Shown here: positions 17,345-25,610 of the stretch, piece after piece
How the letters are laid out: every line of letters begins with the position of its first letter
How positions within the stretch are numbered: position 1 is the first letter of the stretch
Assembly: GCA_964510225.1 (NCBI GenBank)
Contig: CAZEAN010000010.1
Coordinates: forward strand, 11,309-75,308
Reading direction: 5' to 3'
DNA length: 64,000 bases
DNA from: CAZEAN01 sp964510225
Lineage (GTDB): Bacteria > Planctomycetota > Planctomycetia > Isosphaerales > Isosphaeraceae
Notes under the pieces: generated by a model
Seen by the model: the letters and a program-made list of their open reading frames with translations, nothing else
What the model was told of the DNA's origin: nothing
Database searches by the model: none
Made by a program: the position numbers and the translations under genes

Positions 17345-18697
17345 ATGAATACCCAAAATGGACTCGAACCTGCTGCTCCGATTATCGCCCACGCACGTCA
17401 CCATGTTGTCATCATTGGTGCCGGATTCGCTGGCCTTCAGGCCATCAAGGCACTCGGGCGCCGAAAAGTTGATATTACGGTGATTGATCGTACCAATCAC
17501 CACCTTTTCCAACCCTTGCTGTATCAAGTAGCGACAGCCGCGCTCAACCCTGCCGACATCGCCTCACCGATCCGTCGGATTGTTCGAGGACGGTCTAATG
17601 TTCGAGTCTTGATGTCAGAGGCAAGAGAAGTCGATCTTGAACGTAAGCATGTGGTTCTCGACCGTGGGATCATGCGGTATGACTCCCTGATTGTGGCTGC
17701 TGGGGCTGGCCATTCCTACTTTGGGAATGACCAATGGCAACGTTTTGCTCCAGGCCTTAAGAGTGTAGAAGACGCCCTCGAAATCCGATCGCGGATCCTC
17801 TCTGCATTCGAACTCGCGGAGGGCGAGACCGACGAACAGCGGCTCCGGGCTCAGTTAACTTTTGTAATGATCGGCGCTGGTCCAACCGGGGTCGAGCTTG
17901 CAGGGACGATGGCCGAGGTTGCTCGAAAGACCTTGGCCCGTGATTTTCGACACATTAATCCTAAACTCGCTCGGATCATTCTGGTCGAGGGAGGACCTCG
18001 GGTATTGCCGAGCTACGACGAGGATCTCTCGGAATCTGCGAAGAAGCAGCTCGAAGAACTCGGCGTCGAGGTCAGACTCAACAGTCTCGCCACCGACATT
18101 AACGACGATGGTGTCTGGATCGGAGATCAACTAATCGAGACCGGGACTGTTATTTGGTCTGCGGGGGTCGCTGGAGCCCCGATCGCCGAGTCACTTGGTG
18201 TTGAGCGAGACCGGGCTGGTCGGGTGAAAGTCGAGCCAACGCTCACTATTCCGGGTCATGACGACGTCTTCGTTGTCGGCGATCTGATGTCGCTAAAATC
18301 TGACGGAAAACCCGTCCCTGGGGTTGCTCCTGCTGCAATGCAGTCTGGAAAACACGCAGGGCGCAACATCCTCCGAAAGCTCCAGAACAAGCCGATGCTT
18401 CCGTTCCGATACCTGGACAAAGGGATGCTGGCCACGATTGGTCGAGCCGCCGCAATTGCCGACATCCGCGGAATTAAATTCACGAGACTCCCCGCTTGGC
18501 TGCTCTGGATTTTTGTTCATATCGTGTTCTTAATCGGCTTCAAAAATCGGCTACTTGTCTTGATCCAATGGGCATACTCCTACCTCACTTATGATCGGGG
18601 CGCTCGGCTGATCACAGGCAAACATTTCCAAACGGTCGATTCCCAGGCAAGCTCTCAGAATCCTGACAGTGTTCCGGAACACTCCCCGGCAATCTAA
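17345..18697 (+). CDS. ndh: Type II NADH dehydrogenase (NAD(P)/FAD-dependent oxidoreductase)
   Basis: This 450-residue flavoprotein oxidises NADH and reduces quinone at the inner face of the membrane without pumping protons. It shows an FAD-binding Rossmann motif VVIIGAGFAGLQA (residues ~20-32), FQPLLYQVATAALNP, an NADH-binding motif FVMIGAGPTGVELAGTMAE (~175), the second FAD motif VFVVGDLMSL, and the family segment PVPGVAPAAMQSGKHAG. A hydrophobic C-terminal region (WLLWIFVHIVFLIGFKNRLL) probably anchors it. AGGA precedes the ATG. It stands alone, 76 bases after the HEAT protein, and offers an alternative entry of electrons into the respiratory chain. Confidence 0.93.
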   Translation: MNTQNGLEPAAPIIAHARHHVVIIGAGFAGLQAIKALGRRKVDITVIDRTNHHLFQPLLYQVATAALNPADIASPIRRIVRGRSNVRVLMSEAREVDLERKHVVLDRGIMRYDSLIVAAGAGHSYFGNDQWQRFAPGLKSVEDALEIRSRILSAFELAEGETDEQRLRAQLTFVMIGAGPTGVELAGTMAEVARKTLARDFRHINPKLARIILVEGGPRVLPSYDEDLSESAKKQLEELGVEVRLNSLATDINDDGVWIGDQLIETGTVIWSAGVAGAPIAESLGVERDRAGRVKVEPTLTIPGHDDVFVVGDLMSLKSDGKPVPGVAPAAMQSGKHAGRNILRKLQNKPMLPFRYLDKGMLATIGRAAAIADIRGIKFTRLPAWLLWIFVHIVFLIGFKNRLLVLIQWAYSYLTYDRGARLITGKHFQTVDSQASSQNPDSVPEHSPAI

Positions 18698-18744
18698 GCC
18701 AAGTTCCTCGATCTTGAGTAGAACCTAAGGAGCCAAGACGATTC

Positions 18745-19707
18745 ATGGACCCGGAGCATCGGCGTGCTGTCCGACAAATCAGACAACGCCTCGAAGCACT
18801 CTCAAGGGCTGGTCTTGACCGGATCCCAATCGCTGAGCTGCTACATCAACATCCCCGACTGACCATCAAGGATGGAAAAGCTGTTCCTGAGTCCTCCTTG
18901 GAGCAAGACATCGGGCACGAGGTAGAGCCCTTGGCAACGGAGCCTCCTCCGAGAACACGTTCCGACCCTGAACCTCCTCCAGCGCCGACACCAAAACCGG
19001 TTACCCGATCAAATCCTCCTGCATCAACTCACGGTCTCGAGTCGATCACGGGTAACACCGCCTCGTTGTTTGACGATGAAGATACGATCACTACTCCTGA
19101 GATCCCTGCTGCGGATCGATCTGAAGCACTCCGAGTGCTCGCAGCGACCATCGGGAACTGCACCAAGTGCGAGGTCCTCGCGTCGCAAAGAACGAATACA
19201 GTTCCGGGTGAGGGTGCCCCCAATGCTCGACTGATGTTTATCGGCGAAGGTCCAGGTGAGACCGAGGACCAGACCGGCCGACCATTTGTCGGCCGAGCAG
19301 GTTCGCTTCTGACCGACATGATTACGAAAGGGATGGGTCTGACTCGCGAAGAAGTTTACATCGCTAACATCGTCAAGTGCCGGCCTCCGGGCAATCGTGA
19401 TCCTGAGCCTGAGGAAGTGAATAACTGCATTGGATACTTGGAACAACAGATCGAGATCATCCGGCCTGAGTTCCTCTGTCTCCTCGGGCGTCCTGCAACA
19501 CAGTCGATCCTCAACACATCACAATCGATGAGCAAACTCCGAGGACGTTGGCATCGTTACAAGGGAATCCCGACAATCCCCACCTGGCATCCCGCTTATC
19601 TTCTCCGTAATCCGAGTGCGAAGAAGGACGCTTGGAAAGACCTTCAGATGCTGATGCAAGCAATGGGCATTACGCCACCAAAGCGGGGAAATTCCTCAGG
19701 GAGTTGA
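18745..19707 (+). CDS. Family 4 uracil-DNA glycosylase
   Basis: This 320-residue protein ends in a UDG family 4 domain of ~190 residues, which removes uracil from DNA using a fold braced by an iron-sulfur cluster. Visible motifs are FIGEGPGETEDQTGRPFVGR (water-activating and phosphate loop), paired cysteines CTKC and CRPP...C that fit the 4Fe-4S ligands, and the C-terminal TWHPAYLLRNPSAKKDAW. The first ~125 residues are a Pro-, Glu- and Ser-rich extension of low complexity, absent from minimal family members. AAGGAG lies upstream of the ATG. It is the next gene after ndh, 47 bases away, on the same strand. Confidence 0.92.
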   Translation: MDPEHRRAVRQIRQRLEALSRAGLDRIPIAELLHQHPRLTIKDGKAVPESSLEQDIGHEVEPLATEPPPRTRSDPEPPPAPTPKPVTRSNPPASTHGLESITGNTASLFDDEDTITTPEIPAADRSEALRVLAATIGNCTKCEVLASQRTNTVPGEGAPNARLMFIGEGPGETEDQTGRPFVGRAGSLLTDMITKGMGLTREEVYIANIVKCRPPGNRDPEPEEVNNCIGYLEQQIEIIRPEFLCLLGRPATQSILNTSQSMSKLRGRWHRYKGIPTIPTWHPAYLLRNPSAKKDAWKDLQMLMQAMGITPPKRGNSSGS

Positions 19708-19853
19708 TTGTGGATCGACTTCAACTCAGCGGTTCAGTAAGCTTCAAGGGCTCGGATACAAGATGACCAGCTACTTAAGGATTAAGGAAGCAAGCCAACG
19801 GTAATCGGTTCCATCTTCGTGAACCAGCAACACCAAAGGAGCCGCAGTAAACC

Positions 19854-21302
19854 ATGATGAGACAACGTATCCTTTGGCTTGCACTTCTTCAGATCCCCCT
19901 TACCCTACTCGCGTCGACTCCGATCAGGGCTGAGCAAGACAGACCGAATGTCGTCTTGATCCTCGCTGATGATCTCGGATGGGCGGACATCGGATATAAC
20001 AACCCGAAGGTCTATAGCCCCCATCTCGACAAACTCGCCAGTGAGGGTTTAACTTTCACGCAGCACTATGTGATGCCACAGTGCACACCAACTCGGGTCG
20101 CCCTGATCACAGGTCGTTATCCGGGGCGGTTTGGGGGCCCTGCCCTCCAGGCGAGCAACGCCCCCGCCTTCCCCAAGTGGACCCCGACTCTCGCAGCGAT
20201 GTTCCAAGAAAACGGCTATGCAACCTACCTCGCGGGAAAATGGCATCTTGGTTCTGATCCGAATCATGGACCCAATCACTTCGGTTTCAAGAGCAGCTAC
20301 GGATCGTTGGCGGGTGCTGTCGGAATGTACGACCATCGTTACCGCCCCAACGAATTCGAAGAGACTTGGCACCGGGACCATCAAATCATCAACGGTGCAG
20401 AGAATGGAACCCATGCAACTGACCTGATTACTCAAGAGGCGATCCGGGTCATCAACTCGCACCAAGAATCTCAGTCCGATCCCTTCTTTCTCTACATCCC
20501 GTTTCACTCGGTCCACACGCCTCTTGACGAACGGGGGCCATTTGTCGATGAGCCTACGGCGCTTGATCCCCAAAAGACCAACCGATGGTGTAATGAGGAT
20601 CAGATTTCCTGGTTCAATGACCCCGCCGGGATCATTCAGCAAGAGCCCGATCCCGAGAAACGACTCCTCCTTGCCGCCGTCCACCACCTTGATCATGCAA
20701 TCGGCGACATTGTGGATGCGCTGGAGCAGACAGGCCAACGGGATGAGACTCTTCTTCTCTTTTCATCCGACAACGGCCCGCAAGGCTCCTGGAACGGCAA
20801 CGCTTATCCTGACGATCTAAAGCTCACCGACTTCAACCAACCCCTCCCCTTCCGCGGTAAGAAACTGGACGTCTGGGAGGGTGGGATCCACGTCCCTGGC
20901 TTTGCAAACTGGCCCGGTCGGATTAAGGCCCGGGAAGAGTCGACACCAACGCACATCGTCGATTGGTACCCAACTCTTGCTGGACTGATCGAAACAACAG
21001 CCGACCCAGAACCAGCATGGGACGGCGTCGACATCAGCCCGATCCTCTTCTCTAACGACTCCCTTCCAGCACGTGATCTCTACTGGACTTGGAACCAACG
21101 GACAAACCGCTGGGCGTTACGGTTTGGTGATTGGAAGATCGTCAAGTACGGCGTGGGCGAACCAACCACGCCAAACGCTTGGCAGTTGTTCAACCTAAGC
21201 GACGATCCTCGAGAATCTCGAGACGTTGCAGCCGAGCACCCAGCGATCGTTATTGAACTACACAATCGATTTCTCGATCAGCGTGCCAAGGACTCTCAGT
21301 GA
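19854..21302 (+). CDS. Secreted sulfatase (arylsulfatase A/B-like), Cys-type
   Basis: This 482-residue exported sulfatase has a signal peptide (LWLALLQIPLTLLASTPIRA), the metal-binding start PNVVLILADDLGWADIG, and the formylglycine motif CTPTRVALITGRYPGRFG with Cys77 as the modified residue. GKWHLG, FLYIPFHSVHTPLD, FSSDNGPQGSWNG, FRGKKLDVWEGGIHVPG and a C-terminal ALRFGDWKIVKYG complete the family pattern. It resembles the GalNAc-4-sulfatase (arylsulfatase B) branch, so sulfated galactan or chondroitin-like substrates are possible but not established. AAAGGAG lies 11 bases before the ATG. It is monocistronic and converges on a leftward ATP-grasp gene. Confidence 0.93.
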   Translation: MMRQRILWLALLQIPLTLLASTPIRAEQDRPNVVLILADDLGWADIGYNNPKVYSPHLDKLASEGLTFTQHYVMPQCTPTRVALITGRYPGRFGGPALQASNAPAFPKWTPTLAAMFQENGYATYLAGKWHLGSDPNHGPNHFGFKSSYGSLAGAVGMYDHRYRPNEFEETWHRDHQIINGAENGTHATDLITQEAIRVINSHQESQSDPFFLYIPFHSVHTPLDERGPFVDEPTALDPQKTNRWCNEDQISWFNDPAGIIQQEPDPEKRLLLAAVHHLDHAIGDIVDALEQTGQRDETLLLFSSDNGPQGSWNGNAYPDDLKLTDFNQPLPFRGKKLDVWEGGIHVPGFANWPGRIKAREESTPTHIVDWYPTLAGLIETTADPEPAWDGVDISPILFSNDSLPARDLYWTWNQRTNRWALRFGDWKIVKYGVGEPTTPNAWQLFNLSDDPRESRDVAAEHPAIVIELHNRFLDQRAKDSQ

Positions 21303-21392
21303 TCCTTCTGCGGCTTACAACGCGTTGAGTGATCGACCACAAAGAGTCGGTTTGATTCAAGGGCGCGCCATCTCGTTACTCTCCAAAAGATC

Positions 21393-22439
21393 TCAGGCAC
21401 CAATCGAACGTGGACTGACCTCGGCCTCAAGAAGATCAAGAAGCATCTGGCCAAGGTCGATCCCATGGCAGGCGAGCAACCCAGCACTCCCTGGCATCGC
21501 ATTGACTTCGAGGACCTTGCCCGAGAGAAGGAGGTCGACTCCAAGGGTCCGGCATTCGGGAAAGGCAGTAGCGACCCTCTGTGCGATCGCTTCCTGGTTC
21601 CGAGTCAGCGCCCAGGGCTCCGGATGACCGCCGAGGCTGAGGTTGGTACGCCACTCTCCTTCAGAGGCTTGGCGACGGATGGCTCCGAGGAGTTTGCCAT
21701 CGAGAAAGGTTACTCGGAGGTCACCGTCAACCACTTCGGGGCAATATTCCTGGATCAAAATCGAGGTGTACTGTTCGAGGTAGCGCTGAACAGTTGCAGC
21801 GAGGTTCGGCGAGTTTGCGTCAATCCTGTGGACAGTTGCGCCACAACCGTAACCAAATCGATCCTTAAGTACGAACATTCCGGAGTCCCGGTGGAGCTGA
21901 TCGAGCCCCTGGAACGCCTCGTCCAGGGTCGTCGCAGCAAAAGTCTGAGGCTGAGGAACGTCTGGAAGCCGCAAAAGCAATTGAAACTTGTCGCAAGTTT
22001 CAAGCGTCGCCTGAACCGATTCGACGACACGGATCTTCCCCTCCATTTGCTGGAGGAGTCGGATCTGGGGTAACTCGAGTTCGTTCCGGATGTCGTCCCC
22101 GCGGACAATGATTGCATCGAGTTGATCGAGGGGCATGATGACTGGAGGCAATGGAACCAGTCGGTACGAACTTAGTACTGACGGCACCTGAATCGATGGG
22201 TTCATCACGAGGGGTGTCATCCTCGCCATCGGGACACCACCGTTCGCGAAAAGATCGGTCATTGCAAAGTGCCAGAGATGATGTCCGCGCTCCACTCCGA
22301 GCGCGAGGATTCTGTTGACGGTCGGATTGTGGAGGTCGACGGGAGCGTGGCTATAGGAGAGTCGTGCACTCTCGAAGGCAAGCGTAAGCCGTCGCGGTCC
22401 AGATTCTAAACGGGTGAGAACTGCTGCGTCGATTGTCAT
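21393..22439 (-). CDS. ATP-grasp enzyme (RimK/glutathione-synthetase-like)
   Basis: This 348-residue protein has the ATP-grasp fold of the glutathione synthetase/RimK group, which couples ATP to ligation of a carboxylate with an amine. The pre-ATP-grasp region includes LDAIIVRGDDIRNE. The ATP-binding lobe includes GMFVLKDRFGYGCGATVHRI, a strand-end LIQEYCPEVVDGDLRVTFLDG and the Mg-binding EVNAMPGSAGL. The substrate cannot be told from the sequence. The gene begins 33 bases downstream of the MarC-like gene on the same strand, so they may be co-transcribed. No strong ribosome-binding site precedes the ATG. Confidence 0.8.
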   Translation of the reverse strand: MTIDAAVLTRLESGPRRLTLAFESARLSYSHAPVDLHNPTVNRILALGVERGHHLWHFAMTDLFANGGVPMARMTPLVMNPSIQVPSVLSSYRLVPLPPVIMPLDQLDAIIVRGDDIRNELELPQIRLLQQMEGKIRVVESVQATLETCDKFQLLLRLPDVPQPQTFAATTLDEAFQGLDQLHRDSGMFVLKDRFGYGCGATVHRIDANSPNLAATVQRYLEQYTSILIQEYCPEVVDGDLRVTFLDGKLLGAIRRQASEGEWRTNLSLGGHPEPWALTRNQEAIAQRVATAFPECRTLGVDLLLSGKVLEVNAMPGSAGLLACHGIDLGQMLLDLLEAEVSPRSIGA

Positions 22440-22471
22440 GTTAGAGGTCGTCCCTCAGTAATTGAATCGTC

Positions 22472-23113
22472 TCAGGGGTGAGGTGCGTCGACCACGGTAA
22501 GGGAGGGTAATTTCGTAGGGATACTGACGTTTTCGGCCGAAACTCCGAGTCCTGAGAGGATCATCTGCACACCGATCGCCCCGATGAAGAGGGCGTTCGT
22601 TTTCATCAACACCTCGAAATACTTGAACAGATAGCTGCTCTTCCGGAGATGAGATGCGAAGATACTGACCAAGGAAACAGCAAGAAAGTTGATCAGCATG
22701 ACTGCAAAGATGTAGAGAAAACTCCCCCATCTTTCTGTACGCCCCAAGCTGATGCTCACCCAGATCGTTCCTGGACCGACCATATACGGGAGTGAGATTC
22801 TGGGCGCCAGATCAACTGCCTGCCCTTCGACTAATAGATTGCTCCCGGCACCTGCAGTATAGTAACGCAGGGCAATCAGGACGATGACTGCACCTCCGAA
22901 GATTCGAAACGCCTCAAGGCTGACCCGAAAGACCTCGTTGAAGAGATATTCCCCGGTTATCGCAAAGAAGCAAAAGACGACTGTGCTTAAACATGTGGCA
23001 TTCCAATAAACAGACGCGAAGTCACGTCTACCCAGCGCGTTCATTGGATCCCACATGTACAAGACCTGAGAAAACGGATTCACCATCACCAGCAAGTAGA
23101 TCGCGGCTTGCAT
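22472..23113 (-). CDS. MarC-family integral membrane protein
   Basis: This protein of ~213 residues has six hydrophobic segments arranged as in the MarC (NAAT/YhgN) family: YLLVMVNPFSQVL, ATCLSTVVFCFFAITGEYLF, AFRIFGGAVIVLIALRYY, PYMVGPGTIWVSISLG, YIFAVMLINFLAVSLVSIFA and ALFIGAIGVQMILSGLG. The NPF and GPGT motifs are the family landmarks. MarC proteins are membrane proteins of unclear transport function. The start is ATG at 23113 or the preceding GTG at 23116, and the ribosome-binding site is weak. It lies just upstream of the ATP-grasp gene. Confidence 0.85.
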   Translation of the reverse strand: MQAAIYLLVMVNPFSQVLYMWDPMNALGRRDFASVYWNATCLSTVVFCFFAITGEYLFNEVFRVSLEAFRIFGGAVIVLIALRYYTAGAGSNLLVEGQAVDLAPRISLPYMVGPGTIWVSISLGRTERWGSFLYIFAVMLINFLAVSLVSIFASHLRKSSYLFKYFEVLMKTNALFIGAIGVQMILSGLGVSAENVSIPTKLPSLTVVDAPHP

Positions 23114-23414
23114 CACTTGGCTCGTTCAGGAATGATGAGGTTAGAGCGCGCTTCTAAGAACTCACCTCTACGTGATGGCGTCCGCAAGACATCGCAGACC
23201 ACACCCAGCCGAGTGAGTGTTTAGCCAACTCCCGACAAAGAGAGTCAAGCAGAACAACCACCCCCCAAGCGATCGCGGCTGCCATCACGCAGCAACGATC
23301 GACAAGTTGGAATCCGATCCCACCCTTCAATCTCAGTGAACGAAGGGCATAAGACGGGTGTGGGTCAGTCTCACTGGCCTATGACCAACCGCTGAGGTAA
23401 CGTTCCCCAAAGGC

Positions 23415-23478
23415 ACCCGCAGAGGGAGTCGGTTGCAGGACGCAAAGCTACTGCCCGGCTTGCGTCTGGTCTCTAGCA
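23415..23478 (+). ncRNA. Candidate c-di-GMP-I (GEMM)-like riboswitch core, orphan
   Basis: Within a 590-base gap there is a segment starting AAAGGCACCCGC and continuing to GGACGCAAAGCTACTG. It resembles the first helix and conserved core of GEMM-I RNAs, where AAAGGCAAACC and GGGACGCAAAGCC or GCUA flank a hairpin. Here CCCGCA and TGCAGG can pair with one mismatch to close that hairpin. The second conserved helix is not clearly recognisable. No gene lies directly downstream on the + strand; the next annotated gene runs the other way. A divergent, orphan or chance element is possible. Confidence 0.4.
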
Positions 23479-23617
23479 AGGAATCAGAGTTAGAGACAAT
23501 AACTTAATAGAGTAAAGCACCAATCAAGTCAAGTATTTTGGATCAAATAGAGATGGACTTGACCGATCCCCTGACTCATGGTGACAGACAAGGGATTGCA
23601 TCGTTCGTGATCAGCAG

Positions 23618-23655
23618 AGCAACGTCACGTCTGATTGTGAAGACGTGACGTTGCT
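23618..23655. terminator. Perfect 15-bp hairpin in intergenic region
   Basis: The arms AGCAACGTCACGTCT (23618-23632) and AGACGTGACGTTGCT (23641-23655) are exact reverse complements around an 8-base loop. It starts 50 bases past the stop of the leftward thioredoxin-fold gene and also lies 140 bases downstream of the riboswitch-like core on the + strand, so it could end transcription from either side. No long T-run follows on either strand. Confidence 0.55.
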
Positions 23656-23704
23656 TTGGAGCAGTTGGCAAGACTAGGAGTCGAGTGATCATGCCAACAC
23701 AGTC

Positions 23705-25390
23705 TTATTCATTGGCGCTATCCAAGGGTGCGACAGCCGCGTGAAGCACTTCTTTGGTTGCGTCGTCTTGTACAAAAGCGACGATCTTTAATCCTTCCAG
23801 ATCAACGCTGGGTAATTCGCCAGGAAAGCTTCGTTGCTGTTGGTACTCGTCGACATAGGACTCGATATCGCTCCGGACGTCGTTGAGATCGACGGTAAGC
23901 TCGTCTTCCAGGGTCCCTTCATTGAGCGCTAAACCTTCGGAACCTCCGAGAAGGGCACGGACCACTTGGTGATGGAATCGAAGATCGTTGTTCCCGACAT
24001 ATTGGATCGTGTCTTCAACCAAGACCAACCGGAGCTTAGGTGATTCGGCGTTCTCGACCGCTGCCTTTACTGCAATGTTGATCGTCTCACCAGTGAGCGA
24101 TGCACTGAGGTCGATGGTCGCTTGTTGTTCGCCCTTGAGTCCTTCTTCAATCACCTGGCGATACTGAGTGTACTTGGACTCTGCATTTGACATCCCACCA
24201 CCGCCAGGAGCTTGGGCATTCCCGTTGAAGAGTGTGGTCGGTGTCCCTCGGATCACACTCCCATAGTACTGCTGACGTGCAATCGAATCTGGATTGGTAA
24301 GCGGGTCGGGGCCTGGAATATGCAAGTGATATTGCAACAAGACCAACTCGGTAGGCTCAAAGGACTCTTGTAAGGCATCGAACGCTACATCCGCAGCAAC
24401 ACAAGGAGGGCACTGTGCTCCAGTAAAGAGTTCCATCAGGACTACGCGGCTACTGTCATCATTGCGGCCTGCGAACTCCGAGGGTTCGAAGGGAGGGACA
24501 CTTTTACGATACTCCTCATCGAGGAGTGCTTCTAATTCTCGGACGCGCTCGGTCGCAGTTGCAGCGAGTTCCGTATTTCCTACCAATTCGGCCGCACTGG
24601 CAATTCGCTTGGCAATTGTGGAACGTTGTTCTGCGGTAGCGTTCTCTCCCAAATCGGCTTCTGCGAGTTCGGCTACAGTCAACGTCAGTTGTCCAAAATC
24701 TTCAGTCGCCGGAAGTGACTCGACGATCGCCATGTAGGTCTGACCAACCCACTCAGCACCGTAGGGCCGAGCCGAGTCGAGCCAGAGTTCTGCAAGTTCG
24801 GAGACCTTCTCTTCAGAAAGACCAGCTTCACCAGCCGCTTGGAATAGGGCGGCAAATGCTCGACTTGCGGCGGGAGCATCCGAATTTTGCCGGATGATCT
24901 CTTCAAGCTTAGTAACCCGAGTCGCAAGATCCGCTTCACGCTGTAACTCGAGGATTGATTTGAGTAAATCCCCAGGAGCGCTCAATGGTTCCATTTCGGT
25001 CGATTCAGTTTGTTCCAACCGCGCTGGGTACCATTGATCTCTAAAGTTGAACGCCCCGAGAACCATTCCAGCGAACGGTCCGTCGTTGTAAGCCCTCCCT
25101 TTGAAGACACTTGTCCCGACCTCGCTCTTGAGCGTAAAACTCACCTTGTCCCCGTCGACGGTGACCTCGTCGATCGAGGCGTTCGGCAGGACCTGAGGTG
25201 ATGAGGCAACGACCGTTCCCGTGGCTTCATCTTTCAAATCAACGGTCGCAAAGTGATCTTCGCCGTAGATCAGCAATACGAGTTTCCAACGCCCCTCTAC
25301 CTGTAAGTTGGGGCTTGCGGTGCATAAGTTTGGAGCCACGGCACCAAAGGCCATGACCAATACAGAACAAAGCAGTTGAACGCGTCGCAT
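23705..25390 (-). CDS. Exported protein with thioredoxin-fold domain
   Basis: This is a protein of ~561 residues with a signal peptide (LLCSVLVMAFGAVAPNLCTA), a beta-rich N-terminal domain (residues ~28-130), a helical, Ala- and Glu-rich middle (residues ~140-290) and a C-terminal thioredoxin-like domain. That domain has the redox motif GAQCPPC (Cys327 and Cys330) and a later cis-proline-like RGTPTTLFNG. A final segment reads LVLVEDTIQYVGNNDLRFHH. Likely a periplasmic disulfide or thiol redox protein; partner unknown. ATG at 25390 is preferred because GGAGG precedes it by six bases. The longer frame back to 25516 would place the signal peptide internally. Confidence 0.8.
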   Translation of the reverse strand: MRRVQLLCSVLVMAFGAVAPNLCTASPNLQVEGRWKLVLLIYGEDHFATVDLKDEATGTVVASSPQVLPNASIDEVTVDGDKVSFTLKSEVGTSVFKGRAYNDGPFAGMVLGAFNFRDQWYPARLEQTESTEMEPLSAPGDLLKSILELQREADLATRVTKLEEIIRQNSDAPAASRAFAALFQAAGEAGLSEEKVSELAELWLDSARPYGAEWVGQTYMAIVESLPATEDFGQLTLTVAELAEADLGENATAEQRSTIAKRIASAAELVGNTELAATATERVRELEALLDEEYRKSVPPFEPSEFAGRNDDSSRVVLMELFTGAQCPPCVAADVAFDALQESFEPTELVLLQYHLHIPGPDPLTNPDSIARQQYYGSVIRGTPTTLFNGNAQAPGGGGMSNAESKYTQYRQVIEEGLKGEQQATIDLSASLTGETINIAVKAAVENAESPKLRLVLVEDTIQYVGNNDLRFHHQVVRALLGGSEGLALNEGTLEDELTVDLNDVRSDIESYVDEYQQQRSFPGELPSVDLEGLKIVAFVQDDATKEVLHAAVAPLDSANE

Positions 25391-25610
25391 GGATACCTCC
25401 TTGCGGTTGTTTGGTCGAACGATTCGCGAGGAACCCGTCACATTGACAAGGAACCCTTGCGCGAGCGTCTTGCAATCACCATAGCGGTCTGACCTTGCGA
25501 TCACAAGGGTTCCCAACGTTGTTCAAAACAACCTTCAAGGACCTAGATCTTTTGGAAACACACTATCCAATCAAATTAACATATAGAAACTAATATCCGA
25601 ATTTGCTTCT

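Noticed and set aside
23553..23648. A 31-codon + strand frame between the riboswitch-like core and the 15-bp hairpin.
   Set aside because: It overlaps the hairpin, has no clear ribosome-binding site and no recognisable sequence.
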